A stretch of DNA of 64,000 nucleotides from Clostridia bacterium (GCA_017626305.1 JAGAIW010000048.1:36777-100776), one strand, 5' to 3'. Numbered from the stretch's first letter, positions 1 through 8,699 are shown. Numbers and translations are program-made. Notes: generated by a model not told the origin, from the letters alone.

Positions 1-1
1 T

Positions 2-556
2 TGTGACGTCATGGACGGCGTGTTTGTCAATAATATCACGTTTGGCTTAAAAATGGTGGAAGATTTGCGCAAAATTACTTCCTTGCCGCTCGATTGCCAT
101 TTGATGATCGTTCACCCTGAAAAATACGTAGAACGTTTTGCCAAAGCGGGCGCGGATATCATTACCGTGCATTACGAAGCCTGTCAAGACAATCTGAAAG
201 AAGTATTGCAGCTTATCAAGGCTAGCGGCGCAAAATGCGGCGCGGTTATCAATCCCGATACGCCCGTGGAAAAGATTGCCGACGTTATTCCCATGTGCGA
301 TATGGTGCTGGTCATGAGCGTATTCCCCGGGTTCGGCGGACAAAAGTTTATCGTCGGAGCGCTTGATAAACTCCGTGAAGTGAAGGCGATTGTCGACGCT
401 TGCGGAAAGGAAATTGATATCGAAATCGACGGCGGGGTTTGCGAAGAGAACGTTGCGCTTGTCAAGGCGGCAGGGGCAAACGTTATCGTTGCAGGTAGCG
501 CGGTGTTTAAGGCGAAAGACAGAGCGGCGGCGATTGCCGCTTTGAAGGAAGCGTAG
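2..556 (+). CDS. rpe: Ribulose-phosphate 3-epimerase, 5' end cut by window
   Basis: Interconverts ribulose 5-phosphate and xylulose 5-phosphate in the pentose phosphate pathway (cytosol). The reading frame is open from base 2, and the first visible residues CDVMDG match the metal-binding HxDVMDG motif of the TIM barrel, so the true start lies upstream of the window. Other family hallmarks visible are the stretch around VHYEA, the phosphate loop region VFPGFGGQKF, and EIDGGV near the C-terminus. Length and ending are normal for the family, with about 30-35 N-terminal residues missing. A MATE exporter follows 52 bp downstream on the same strand, so the two may be co-transcribed. Confidence 0.93.
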   Translation, partial: CDVMDGVFVNNITFGLKMVEDLRKITSLPLDCHLMIVHPEKYVERFAKAGADIITVHYEACQDNLKEVLQLIKASGAKCGAVINPDTPVEKIADVIPMCDMVLVMSVFPGFGGQKFIVGALDKLREVKAIVDACGKEIDIEIDGGVCEENVALVKAAGANVIVAGSAVFKAKDRAAAIAALKEA

Positions 557-608
557 CTATAATATCATTTTTAAACGGTTATCGCCGTAAGGCAAAGGAG
601 TACTTAGT

Positions 609-2015
609 ATGGTAGCCGAAAAGAAACAAATGAATTTTACGGAAGGCAAATTGCTTGGAAAAATCATATGGTTTGTCTTGCCTATCGTCATCACGAACCT
701 ATTACAAACGTTTTACAACGCCGCAGATATGATGGTCGTCAGCTTATCCAGCGAAGTCAACGCCGTCGGCGCAATCGGCACGACGAGCTCGTTCGTCAAC
801 CTTGTTTTGAATAGTTTTATCGGATTTTCCATAGGCGCAAACGTAGTCGTCGCTCGTGGAATCGGCGCAAACGATAAAGAAAAAACGCAACGAGCGGTGC
901 ATACGGCGTTGATTATGGGCTTGGTCACGGGCGTTATCGGCTGCGTAGTGGGTATATTCATTGCCCGTCCCGTGCTTTCGGCTATGGGTAATCGCGGCAG
1001 CTTGTTAGAGCTCGCCGTTGTATATACCGATATCTACTTTTTAGGCGTACCGTTTTTGGCGCTGACCAACTATTTGATTGCGATTTTCAGGGCGAAAGGG
1101 GATTCCAAAACCCCGCTCGTTATTTTGGCTTTGTCGGGACTCGTCAACGTTATTTTGAATTTCGTATTCGTCGTATTTGTGGGAATGTCGGTAGAAGGAG
1201 TGGCGTTGGCTACGTCTATTTCTAACCTTGTTTCGTTTGTCGCGCTTTTGATAAAATTAAGGAAAGACCAAGATTTTACCACCTTTTCTTTCCGTAAATT
1301 AAAGCTGAATATCAAGGCCATGAAGGATATCGTTACGGTGGGTGTGCCTGCGGCTTTGCAGGGCGCGCTGTTCTCTCTTTCAAACCTTTTGATACAATCG
1401 TCTATCGTAACGGTAAATAACCTACTCAGCCCTGCGGGGAGTGATTATCAGCCCATTGTCAACGGCTCGGCGGCGGCGGGGAATTTGATGGGGTTTGTGT
1501 ATACTTCCATGAACGCCGTCTATCAAGGCGCAATTACCTTTACCAGCCAAAATATGGGCGCGGATAAACCGCAGCGCGTTAAGCCGATTATGTATAGCTG
1601 TTTTCTTATCGTAACCGTTATCGGGCTTTTTATGGGGAGCTTGGTATATTTCTTGCGTACGCCGTTGCTTGCGTTGTACGGCGTCACTTCGGGCGCGGAA
1701 GGGAGTATGGAAGCCTTGGCAACGTACGCCGCGTCGACGAGATTGCTCTTTGAATGTGTGCCCTATTTCCTTTGCGGCGTTATGGAAGTTTGTACGGGCG
1801 TTTTGCGTGGGTTAGGAAGGTCCGTGCTGTCCATGTTTATTTCGCTCGTCGGGGCGTGTTTGCTCCGTGTGGTATGGCTTTGGACGGTATTCCCTATGTT
1901 TTACACCATGGAATCCATTTCGCTTAGCTATCCGTTCTCGTGGATTGTCACTACGCTAACCGCGTTTACGTTTATACAAGTGATATTGCATAGGATACTC
2001 AAACATAGAAAATAA
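609..2015 (+). CDS. MATE family multidrug/cation efflux protein
   Basis: A 468-residue polytopic membrane protein with about 12 hydrophobic segments arranged as two MatE halves. It begins with a short polar stretch then a hydrophobic helix with WFVLPIVITNLLQTFYNAADMM, typical of the NorM/DinF-like branch of the MATE family, which exports drugs or metabolites in exchange for Na+ or H+. The start ATG is preceded by AAAGGAG at 594-600. Length is normal (440-480). A strong terminator lies directly after the stop. The substrate cannot be inferred; no regulator gene is adjacent. Confidence 0.9.
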   Translation: MVAEKKQMNFTEGKLLGKIIWFVLPIVITNLLQTFYNAADMMVVSLSSEVNAVGAIGTTSSFVNLVLNSFIGFSIGANVVVARGIGANDKEKTQRAVHTALIMGLVTGVIGCVVGIFIARPVLSAMGNRGSLLELAVVYTDIYFLGVPFLALTNYLIAIFRAKGDSKTPLVILALSGLVNVILNFVFVVFVGMSVEGVALATSISNLVSFVALLIKLRKDQDFTTFSFRKLKLNIKAMKDIVTVGVPAALQGALFSLSNLLIQSSIVTVNNLLSPAGSDYQPIVNGSAAAGNLMGFVYTSMNAVYQGAITFTSQNMGADKPQRVKPIMYSCFLIVTVIGLFMGSLVYFLRTPLLALYGVTSGAEGSMEALATYAASTRLLFECVPYFLCGVMEVCTGVLRGLGRSVLSMFISLVGACLLRVVWLWTVFPMFYTMESISLSYPFSWIVTTLTAFTFIQVILHRILKHRK

Positions 2016-2018
2016 AGA

Positions 2019-2047
2019 AATAGGCTTGGGAAACCAAGCCTATTTTT
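2019..2047 (+). terminator. Rho-independent terminator of the MATE gene
   Basis: Perfect stem AATAGGCTTGG / CCAAGCCTATT (2019-2029 and 2034-2044) with a GAAA loop and trailing T residues, 4 bp after the MATE stop codon. Confidence 0.85.
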
Positions 2048-2069
2048 GATAAACGGTGTATAGTAAATA

Positions 2070-2099
2070 ATCCCCGACCGAGTGGTCGGGGATATTTTT
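2070..2099. terminator. Terminator between convergent MATE and rpmB, probably bidirectional
   Basis: Perfect 10-bp stem ATCCCCGACC / GGTCGGGGAT (2070-2079, 2084-2093) with loop GAGT. It has a T-rich tail on the plus side and an A/T-rich stretch on the other, and lies just downstream of rpmB on the minus strand. Confidence 0.75.
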
Positions 2100-2133
2100 C
2101 CTTATTATCAATATAAATAAGTAGGGGAAAGCG

Positions 2134-2319
2134 TCAGTCTGCCTTTTTCAGCGTTCTGATGCATCTTGCGCAAACGTATCCGTTGGTTTCCTTCCCGTCA
2201 GCTACGTAGGAAATTTTTTGAACGTTCACCTTAAAAGTTCTTCTCGTTTTACGGTTGGAGTGGCTTACGTTGTTGCCCGTTGCTTGACCTTTACCGCAAA
2301 TATTGCATACTCTCGACAT
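2134..2319 (-). CDS. rpmB: 50S ribosomal protein L28
   Basis: A 61-residue basic protein of the large ribosomal subunit. It begins [22 protein letters not shown], the typical L28 opening, with the zinc-ribbon-like CxxC near the N-terminus and a second CxxC (CARC) near the C-terminus, so this is the cysteine-containing (C+) form. GGAGGTG precedes the start on the minus strand. It is divergent from asp23, the usual Bacillota arrangement (rpmB facing yloU-yloV). The intergenic region to 2496 should hold its promoter, but I see no convincing -35/-10 pair on the minus strand. Confidence 0.96.
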   Translation of the reverse strand: MSRVCNICGKGQATGNNVSHSNRKTRRTFKVNVQKISYVADGKETNGYVCARCIRTLKKAD

Positions 2320-2495
2320 ATTGACACCTCCGATTTTGGGTTATTTTACGTGGTTATTTGCGTTTGAAAGACGTGAAAAAGTAACGCCATATTCAAACAG
2401 CATAAATAATATATCATTTTTAAGGAGAAAAATCAATCAAAAATGCGCCCCAAAAGACAAAAAATAAAAAATTTTCGTTTTTTTTGTAAAAGCAC

Positions 2496-2524
2496 TTGCA
2501 AAAAGACGGGAAATGGTGTACAAT
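2496..2524 (+). promoter_or_regulatory. Sigma-A promoter of asp23
   Basis: TTGCAA (2496-2501), 17-bp spacer, TACAAT (2519-2524), 23 bp upstream of the asp23 start codon. Confidence 0.7.
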
Positions 2525-2547
2525 GGGAGTGTATTTGGAGAAAAATT

Positions 2548-2898
2548 ATGTCAGTTACTACTAATAACGCTTACGGCAAAATTTCCATATCCGACCTTTC
2601 TATTGCAAAGGTTGCTTCCCATACCGCGATGGAGTCTTACGGGATCGTGGAAATGGTTTCTCGCCGTTTCACCGATAAACTTTCCATTTTCACCAAAAAG
2701 GAAGCGGAAGGCAAGGGCATTAAAGTGACCACTTCGGGAAATCGCATTTATATCGACGTATACGTTATTATCAAATACGGCGTTTCTATCAACGCCGTTG
2801 CCGAATCGTTGAAAGAAGCTATTAAATATAAAGTAGAAGCGTTTACCGGTATGATCGTAGATACCGTCAACGTCAACGTTATCGGCGTCAAACTTTAA
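2548..2898 (+). CDS. Asp23/Gls24 family envelope stress protein (YloU-like)
   Basis: A 116-residue Asp23-family protein, known in Bacillota as an abundant membrane-associated alkaline-shock or envelope-stress factor of unclear mechanism. I chose the ATG at 2548 (MSVTTNNAYGKISISDLSIAKVA) rather than an upstream ATG because GGAG lies at 2537-2540 and the promoter -10 ends at 2524. An upstream start would read through the promoter. The pattern GKISIS...VASHTAMESYGIVEM and the C-terminal VDTVNVNVIGV match the family. fakA follows after a terminator-like hairpin, preserving the yloU-yloV order of Bacillota. Confidence 0.9.
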   Translation: MSVTTNNAYGKISISDLSIAKVASHTAMESYGIVEMVSRRFTDKLSIFTKKEAEGKGIKVTTSGNRIYIDVYVIIKYGVSINAVAESLKEAIKYKVEAFTGMIVDTVNVNVIGVKL

Positions 2899-2906
2899 CT
2901 ATTCTT

Positions 2907-2933
2907 GGCGCAGCGTGTTCGTCTGCGCCTTTT
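2907..2933 (+). terminator. Hairpin terminator after asp23
   Basis: Stem GGCGCAG / CTGCGCC (2907-2913, 2923-2929) followed by TTTT. It lies 9 bp after the asp23 stop. A second GC-rich inverted pair (AGCGCG/CGCGCT) follows at about 2945-2967. Confidence 0.65.
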
Positions 2934-3060
2934 CGCGTGAACGTAGCGCGTCCTTTTAGCGCGCTAAAAATTTGCACCGTCTATGCGGCGTAAGCCGTAA
3001 ATCTCTTTCCACGGGCAAATACGCACGAGTTTCTACCATATTAAAGAAGGAGCATTTTTT

Positions 3061-4704
3061 ATGCATAAAACGATAAACAGTACGGAATTCCGTAAAATGA
3101 TTTTGGTCGGCGCGAAACAGTTAGAAATCAACCGCGCCAAAGTGGACGCTTTGAACGTATTCCCCGTTCCCGACGGCGATACGGGTACGAACATGTCGCT
3201 CACCATGCAATCGGCTGTAAAGGAGTTGACGGCTTGTCCTTCCAACGCTTTTTCAGACGTTTGCAACAGCGTTTCCAAAGGCGCTTTGAAAGGGGCGCGC
3301 GGGAACTCGGGCGTTATCCTTTCTCAGATTTTAAAAGGGATTTGCTCGGTGCTGGGCAAATGTGAAAAAGAAGCGGACGTCAAAACGTTTGCAAAAGCTA
3401 TGGAACAGGGTACGAAAATCGCCTACGGCGCGGTATCCGTTCCCAAAGAAGGGACTATCCTTACCGTTATCCGTATGATGAGCGAACACGCTGTCAAAAT
3501 TGCGGGTAAGAAAAAGAATTTTGAAGAATTTTTTGAAGACGTAATCGCCGAAGGTGAAAAGGCGCTTGCGTTGACCCCCGAACTTCTTCCCGTTTTGAAA
3601 AAAGCGGGCGTAGTCGACTCGGGCGGGGTCGGTCTTATGACGATTATCAAGGGCTTTGCGTGTGAGCTTACGGGCGAAGAAATCGCGGAAAGTATCACGG
3701 AAGTAGCCGCTCCCCAAGACGGCGAAGATTTCGGGGATAACTCGGATATCATCAATATGGATTTGGGTGAAATCGAATACGCGTACTGCACCGAATTTTT
3801 CATTATCAATATGAAAAAGAGCACGACGCTTTCCGCAATCGACCGTTTGCGCGAACGCTTAATGGCTATCGGCGACAGCGTTATTTGTATCGGGGATTTA
3901 GAGCTTGTGAAGGTGCACGTACACACCAACCAACCGGGTAAAGCGCTTAGCTATGCGTTGGAACTTGGCGAGCTGGATAGACCGAAGATTGAAAACATGT
4001 TAGAACAAAACCGTCAACTTCGTGCAAAACGCGAGGCGGAAAAGAAAGAAATGGGCATGCTTGCCATTTGTACAGGCGCAGGTCTTGCGGATATTTTCCG
4101 TGATTTGTCGGTGGATAGAATTATCGAAGGCGGTCAAACCATGAACCCCAGCGCAAGCGATATCGCCAACGCGGCGCAAAAGATCAATGCGGAGCACGTT
4201 TTCGTATTCCCCAACAACAAAAACATTATTTTGGCGGCGGAACAGGCGAAAAACCTTGTAGAAAACAAGACGTTGCACGTTATCCCCACCAAAAACGTAC
4301 CCCAAGGCTTTGCGGCGGCGTTGGAATTCAACCCCGAGGCTACGGCGGAAGAAAACAAGACCAACATGATTCATGCGTTGGATAACGTGAAAGCGGGTCA
4401 AGTAACGTACGCCGTGCGCAACACTTCGCTCAATGGCTTCTCCATTAAAGAAGGGGATATTATCGGCTTGGACGATAAGAAGATTTTGGCTAAGTCGCAA
4501 GCGGTAGAAGAAACGGTAGTCAAGCTGATCGGCAAGATGAAGGAAGACTTCCACCAAATGATTACGCTGTACTACGGCGAAGACGTTAAGGAAGACGAAG
4601 CGGAAGCGCTTTGCGCGGCGATTGCGGAAAAATATCCCGATTGCGACGTGGACTTCCATAACGGCGGACAATCGGTATACTATTATATCCTGTCGTTGGA
4701 ATAA
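3061..4704 (+). CDS. fakA: DAK-domain fatty acid kinase catalytic subunit (YloV/FakA-like)
   Basis: A 547-residue protein of the DhaL-fused YloV family. In Bacillota the FakA subunit phosphorylates fatty acids bound by FakB (DegV-fold) proteins, feeding exogenous fatty acids into phospholipid synthesis. The DhaL-type nucleotide/Mg site is visible at about residues 37-45 (PDGDTGTNM) with GARGNSGVILSQ further on, and GVVDSGGVGL closes the kinase domain near residue 190. The middle and C-terminal domains are normal in length. A possible FakB partner (degV) lies in this window at 9935. AAGGAG precedes the start. Two ARG-box-like sequences sit just after the stop. Confidence 0.9.
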   Translation: MHKTINSTEFRKMILVGAKQLEINRAKVDALNVFPVPDGDTGTNMSLTMQSAVKELTACPSNAFSDVCNSVSKGALKGARGNSGVILSQILKGICSVLGKCEKEADVKTFAKAMEQGTKIAYGAVSVPKEGTILTVIRMMSEHAVKIAGKKKNFEEFFEDVIAEGEKALALTPELLPVLKKAGVVDSGGVGLMTIIKGFACELTGEEIAESITEVAAPQDGEDFGDNSDIINMDLGEIEYAYCTEFFIINMKKSTTLSAIDRLRERLMAIGDSVICIGDLELVKVHVHTNQPGKALSYALELGELDRPKIENMLEQNRQLRAKREAEKKEMGMLAICTGAGLADIFRDLSVDRIIEGGQTMNPSASDIANAAQKINAEHVFVFPNNKNIILAAEQAKNLVENKTLHVIPTKNVPQGFAAALEFNPEATAEENKTNMIHALDNVKAGQVTYAVRNTSLNGFSIKEGDIIGLDDKKILAKSQAVEETVVKLIGKMKEDFHQMITLYYGEDVKEDEAEALCAAIAEKYPDCDVDFHNGGQSVYYYILSLE

Positions 4705-4737
4705 TGTATAAAATTGCATAAAATGAATAAATATACA
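4705..4737 (+). promoter_or_regulatory. Two tandem ARG-box-like sequences downstream of fakA
   Basis: TGTATAAAATTGCA (4705-4718) and TGAATAAATATACA (4724-4737) resemble the ArgR operator half-palindrome pattern TGnATnnnnATnCA. The second matches fully and the first at all but one conserved position. They are centred 19 bp apart. No promoter is evident beside them, so function is unproven. Confidence 0.35.
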
Positions 4738-5066
4738 AATGGCGGAAGGCGTAGGTTGGCTTTTCCGCCTTTGTTTGCCATTACGGCATGAGTTAAACCT
4801 GATTTTGAGCGTCGAATTTTGCGTTCTACTTCGTCGAAAGTCTTGTTAAACCGTTTAGGTTTATCTGCGACTTTCTCCTTGCATAACTGTAAATTCGGCT
4901 GCTGAAAATTGCTCTGCACCCAAAACAAAGTATTTTTGCAAGATTTATGGCGCAGAGAAAGCAACAATACTATACGTATTGTAATGAAGATACGCCTTAA
5001 AGGGGTAAAAGACTTGTTTTGGGCAGGTTTAATTTGCTCCGTAATGGCTAAAATAAGGGGCTGTGT
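4738..5066. other. Non-coding gap between fakA and recG
   Basis: A 329-bp stretch without a convincing gene. A hairpin GGCGGAA/TTCCGCC (4741-4747, 4763-4769) with a T-rich tail may terminate fakA. A second inverted pair ACAATAC/GTATTGT lies at about 4964-4982. A 94-codon frame on the minus strand (4683-4967) has no Shine-Dalgarno site and no recognisable domain, and I do not call it a gene. The stretch could be a remnant or an intergenic repeat. Confidence 0.5.
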
Positions 5067-7070
5067 ATGAAGGTTTCCGCGCTGAAATCCATTGGAGAAA
5101 AAAGGGAAAAGGATTTTAATAAATTAGGGATTTACGAGATAGACGATCTTGTAAAGTTTTATCCGCGCGCTTATTTGGATTTAACGCAGCGTTCGACGCT
5201 GCGCGAAGCGTACCATAACGACATGGTGCTAATTGCCTGCGAAGTCACCCGTCTTGCGCCTAACTATACCAGCGCGAAAAAAGTGGTGCGCGCCTTTTGT
5301 AATCAAGACGGATTCCCCTTTACGGCGGTGTGGTTTCACCAACCCTACGTCATGCAAAAATTAAAGGCGGGAGAGTATTTATTTTACGGGCGTGTGCAAA
5401 ACAAGTTTGGGCAAATTTCTATCATCAACCCGTCCTTTGAGCCGCTGGATAAAAACTACCGCTTAAAAGGTATCGTGCCCGTATATTCCTTAAAGGGTAG
5501 CCTTAGTCAAAAAATCGTGCGTTCGGCGGTAAAAGAAGCGCTTTCCAAGGCGGATTTAAACTCGGTAATCCCGTATCCGATTATACAAAAATACAATTTA
5601 CCGTCCTTGCTTAAATCGTACTACGAAGTGCATAATCCCACGGGGGAAGCCGCCAAGGATTTAGCGTCGGAGCGGATTGCACTAGAAGAATACTTTACGC
5701 TAATTTCGGCGTTTAAAATTATCAAAGGCGGTAAGGAAGAAGTACGGCTGCGCCGTTACGGCGTGACGGCGGAAGAAGTGAAAACGTTTGCCACGCGCTT
5801 TGGATTTACATTTACCGAAGGGCAAAAAAACGCCGTCAATGAGATTTATAAAAACGTAAACGCGCCTACTAAAATGAACCGTCTTTTACAAGGCGACGTC
5901 GGCAGCGGTAAAACGGCGGTAGCGCTTTGCGGTATTTTTATGGCGGTAAAAAGCGGTTACACCGCGGCGTATCTTTCGCCGACCGAAGTGCTTGCCGCGC
6001 AAAACTACGCGCTTTTACAACGGTATTTTCCCGAGTATCGAGTGGGGTATCTTGCAGGCACAATGACGGCGAAGGAAAAGCGGGAAATGAAAGCCCGTTT
6101 GCTCCGCGGAGAGATTGACGTTCTTTGCGGGACGCACGCCATTTTACAAGGGGACGTGGAGATTCCGTCGCTTGCGTTTATCGTCTGCGACGAACAGCAC
6201 CGTTTTGGCGTAGCGCAACGGAACGCTTTGGCGGAAAAGGGCGAAGGCGTGGACGTTCTCGTTATGAGCGCGACCCCCATTCCCCGCACGCTTTCCTTAA
6301 TTTTTTACGGGGATTTGGACGTGACGGTGATTGCGGATAAGCCCAAGGCGCGGCAGGAAATTTCCACGAGTATTATTCCCGAAAGCAAGTACGACGACAT
6401 GCTTTCTTACGTGGAAAAGGAAACGCGTCAAGGCAAACAGGCGTACTTCGTTTGTGCGAAAATTGACGACGACGAAGAAGGCTCGATTATGAGCGTTACC
6501 GAACTGTACGACGAACTGAAAAACCGTCTTCCTACCGTGCGGTTTGCGCTCCTGCACGGGCGCATGAAGGACAAAGAAAAAGCGGAAGTGATGACGGCGT
6601 TTAAGAATAAGGAATACGATTGCTTGGTATCCACGACGGTTATCGAAGTGGGCGTGGACGTACCGTCTGCTACCATGATGATTATCTACAACGCCGAGCG
6701 GTTTGGTTTGTCCCAGCTGCACCAACTCCGTGGCCGCGTAGGGCGCGGCGCGGAAAAAAGCTATTGCTTTTTATTGATGGGCTCGGACGGGAACGTGGCA
6801 AGAGAGCGTTTGTCGACCTTCAAAAACGAAACGGACGGGTTCAAGATAGCGGAAAAGGATTTGGAAATGCGCGGTGGCGGCGACTTTTTCGGTACGCGGC
6901 AATCGGGTAAAATGCTGGGGGATATCAAGAATTTACGCTATCCCACGCAGGTGGTATTCGCGGCGAAAAAGCTTTCAGACGAAGCGTTTGACGGGCGCAT
7001 GGATACCGAAGAATTGCGGCTTGCCGCATTGAAAAAGTATGAAAGCTTGAAGGACGTTGTGCTCAACTAG
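5067..7070 (+). CDS. recG: ATP-dependent DNA helicase RecG
   Basis: A 667-residue branch-migrating superfamily 2 helicase that regresses stalled forks and processes Holliday-like junctions. The N-terminal wedge/OB-fold region is followed by Walker A GDVGSGKT at about residues 275-282, DEQH box near residue 373, motif III SATPIPRT, the QLRGRVGRG motif VI, and the C-terminal TRB region ending with GTRQSGKMLGDIKNLRYP. All key residues are present and the length is normal. It follows fakA as in many Bacillota. The start ATG has AAGGGG eight bases upstream. Confidence 0.97.
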   Translation: MKVSALKSIGEKREKDFNKLGIYEIDDLVKFYPRAYLDLTQRSTLREAYHNDMVLIACEVTRLAPNYTSAKKVVRAFCNQDGFPFTAVWFHQPYVMQKLKAGEYLFYGRVQNKFGQISIINPSFEPLDKNYRLKGIVPVYSLKGSLSQKIVRSAVKEALSKADLNSVIPYPIIQKYNLPSLLKSYYEVHNPTGEAAKDLASERIALEEYFTLISAFKIIKGGKEEVRLRRYGVTAEEVKTFATRFGFTFTEGQKNAVNEIYKNVNAPTKMNRLLQGDVGSGKTAVALCGIFMAVKSGYTAAYLSPTEVLAAQNYALLQRYFPEYRVGYLAGTMTAKEKREMKARLLRGEIDVLCGTHAILQGDVEIPSLAFIVCDEQHRFGVAQRNALAEKGEGVDVLVMSATPIPRTLSLIFYGDLDVTVIADKPKARQEISTSIIPESKYDDMLSYVEKETRQGKQAYFVCAKIDDDEEGSIMSVTELYDELKNRLPTVRFALLHGRMKDKEKAEVMTAFKNKEYDCLVSTTVIEVGVDVPSATMMIIYNAERFGLSQLHQLRGRVGRGAEKSYCFLLMGSDGNVARERLSTFKNETDGFKIAEKDLEMRGGGDFFGTRQSGKMLGDIKNLRYPTQVVFAAKKLSDEAFDGRMDTEELRLAALKKYESLKDVVLN

Positions 7071-7121
7071 TAAAAAAATCCAAAAAAATGTGAAAATAGG
7101 AAGAAATTTTTTTGTACACTA

Positions 7122-7150
7122 TTGACGAAAGTCGAAATTTGTAGTATAAT
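7122..7150 (+). promoter_or_regulatory. Sigma-A promoter of the hisIE-like gene
   Basis: TTGACG (7122-7127), 17-bp spacer, TATAAT (7145-7150). GGAGG (7170-7174) and ATG follow at 7181, giving a leader of about 25 nt. Confidence 0.8.
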
Positions 7151-7180
7151 ACAAGGGAGAAACCCATACGGAGGTGCGTT

Positions 7181-7813
7181 ATGTCAACGAAAAAGGAATT
7201 GAATTTAAGCGGAATTTGCTACGACGGGCAAGGCTTTATCCCTGTAATTGCGCAAGATTACGAAAGCGGCGAAGTGCTTTTGCTTGGAAAAATGAATCAA
7301 GAAGCGGTAAAAAAGACGTTTGAAACGGACGTCGTATATTATTGCGACGAAGCAGGTAAGCTTAGAAAATTCGGCGATACGCTGGGCAATACGCAAAAAC
7401 TCGTGGTGGCGTTTTTGGACGACGCAGGAAAGACGTTGCTTATTAAAGTGCGCCAAAAGGGTAAGGCTTGCCCCGAAAAGGACAGCTATTCGCAATTCGT
7501 CAATCAGCTTAAAGGCGAATATAAGGAAATCGGCGGGGAAATGTTCGGACGGTTGCAACGCATTGTAGACGAATATAAAAAGAACCCCGAAGACGGCGCG
7601 TACACCAGCTTTTTGTTTGCGCGCGGAGTGGATCGTATCGGCAAAAAGGTGGGCGAAGAAGCGGTGGAATTCGTTATTGCGGCAAAGAATGAAGACCCCC
7701 AAGGCGTTGTCAACGAAGCGGCGGACTTGCTGTATCATACCGTTGTTTTGCTCTCGGCGCGCGGCGTGAAAATCTCCGAAGTTTGCAAGGAGCTTTGCAA
7801 GCGTAACAGATAA
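7181..7813 (+). CDS. HisI-HisE fusion-like protein with degenerate HisI domain
   Basis: A 210-residue protein with the layout of bifunctional phosphoribosyl-AMP cyclohydrolase (HisI, about 1-112) / phosphoribosyl-ATP pyrophosphatase (HisE, about 113-205). The HisE half keeps the MazG-type metal motif EExxE (GEEAVEF) and ExxD (NEAADLLYH). The HisI half keeps the fold signature (VLLLGKMNQEAVKKT) but lacks the usual catalytic residues. YSRSR is replaced by YYCDEAG, the DCDxD metal site by DDAGK, and only one of three zinc cysteines remains (ACPEK...SQF instead of ACH...CF). No other his gene is nearby. It may be a pyrophosphatase with a different substrate, or a HisE whose HisI partner is elsewhere. 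Confidence 0.75.
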   Translation: MSTKKELNLSGICYDGQGFIPVIAQDYESGEVLLLGKMNQEAVKKTFETDVVYYCDEAGKLRKFGDTLGNTQKLVVAFLDDAGKTLLIKVRQKGKACPEKDSYSQFVNQLKGEYKEIGGEMFGRLQRIVDEYKKNPEDGAYTSFLFARGVDRIGKKVGEEAVEFVIAAKNEDPQGVVNEAADLLYHTVVLLSARGVKISEVCKELCKRNR

Positions 7814-7832
7814 AATACATAAGGATTTTAGC

Positions 7833-8621
7833 ATGAATCTTTTAGAATACATGAGTGTTGGTGAAAACGAAAAACCGCTTGACCGTATTGTTACGGACGG
7901 CGGTTTTTGCTCCATATTCCGCACAATCGGCTGTATCGGCGACAGTCTTTCTTCGGGAGAATTTGAAAGTAAAAAGCCGGACGGGACGAAAGCGTATCAC
8001 GACTTTTACGAATATTCGTGGGGGCAGTTTATTGCGCGCAGCGCAGGCTGTAAGGTGCACAATTTTTCCAAGGGCGGCATGACGGCGAAGGTTTACATGG
8101 AAGAGTTCGCCGACGCCAACGGCTTTTTTGGGCGGGATAAGCTTTGCCAAGCGTATATTATCGCCTTTGGGGTAAACGATTTGTTGGGCAGAAAAATGGA
8201 AGTGGGCTCGGTAGCGGATATTTGCAAAGACGACTATACGAAAAACGCGCAAACGTTTGCAGGGTATTACGCGCAAATCATTCAAAAGCTTAAATTGTTG
8301 CAGCCCCGCGCGAAGTTCTTTTTAGTAAGCATGCCGCGAGAGCGGGAAGATACCTATCAAAAGCGGAAGGAATGTCGCGACCTGTTACAATCGTTTACCG
8401 AATTTTTCGACAGGACGTATTTGATTGACTTGTTCGAGTATGCGCCCGTGTACGACGACGCGTTTAAGGAAAAATATTTTCTTGGGCACATGACGCCGAC
8501 GGGCTACGTTTTGACGGCGCGTATGATCGAAAGCTATATCGATTATATCATTCGTAAAAATCCAAAAGAGTTTTCGCAGGTTGGGTTAATCGGCACGGAT
8601 TTATATTTTGAAAGAGAATAA
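7833..8621 (+). CDS. SGNH/GDSL-type hydrolase
   Basis: A 262-residue protein with the SGNH esterase fold. The block I nucleophile is in CIGDSLSSGEF (about residues 31-41), the block III Asn in IIAFGVNDLLG (about 110-120), and the block V His in GHMTPTGY near residue 215. The conserved Asp usually three residues before that His is not obvious, so the catalytic arrangement may vary. No signal peptide is seen, so it is probably cytosolic. It acts on an ester of unknown identity, possibly carbohydrate or lipid. It starts 19 bp after the hisIE-like gene and is probably in the same transcript, ending at two terminators. Confidence 0.8.
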   Translation: MNLLEYMSVGENEKPLDRIVTDGGFCSIFRTIGCIGDSLSSGEFESKKPDGTKAYHDFYEYSWGQFIARSAGCKVHNFSKGGMTAKVYMEEFADANGFFGRDKLCQAYIIAFGVNDLLGRKMEVGSVADICKDDYTKNAQTFAGYYAQIIQKLKLLQPRAKFFLVSMPREREDTYQKRKECRDLLQSFTEFFDRTYLIDLFEYAPVYDDAFKEKYFLGHMTPTGYVLTARMIESYIDYIIRKNPKEFSQVGLIGTDLYFERE

Positions 8622-8634
8622 ATTGCATAAATAC

Positions 8635-8668
8635 GGCGTTCACCGTTGTTGTGGACGCCTGTTTTTTT
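8635..8668 (+). terminator. First terminator after the SGNH hydrolase gene
   Basis: Stem GGCGTTCAC / GTGGACGCC (one mismatch, 8635-8643 and 8651-8659), then a T-rich tail TGTTTTTTT. Confidence 0.75.
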
Positions 8669-8699
8669 ACCACTCTACTCTGGGTAGAGTGGTTTTTTT
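8669..8699 (+). terminator. Second, tandem terminator
   Basis: Stem ACCACTCTAC / GTAGAGTGGT with a short loop, directly followed by a run of T. Placed immediately after the first terminator, it gives strong insulation before minD. Confidence 0.85.

Noticed and set aside
4683..4967. A 94-codon frame on the minus strand
   Set aside because: No ribosome site, no domain, ends inside fakA, and it covers the ARG-box-like pair. It looks like chance or remnant coding.
8622..8634. ARG box near the SGNH gene end (TGCATAAATACGG)
   Set aside because: Only a half-site matches, no promoter is present, and it lies at a terminator stem.
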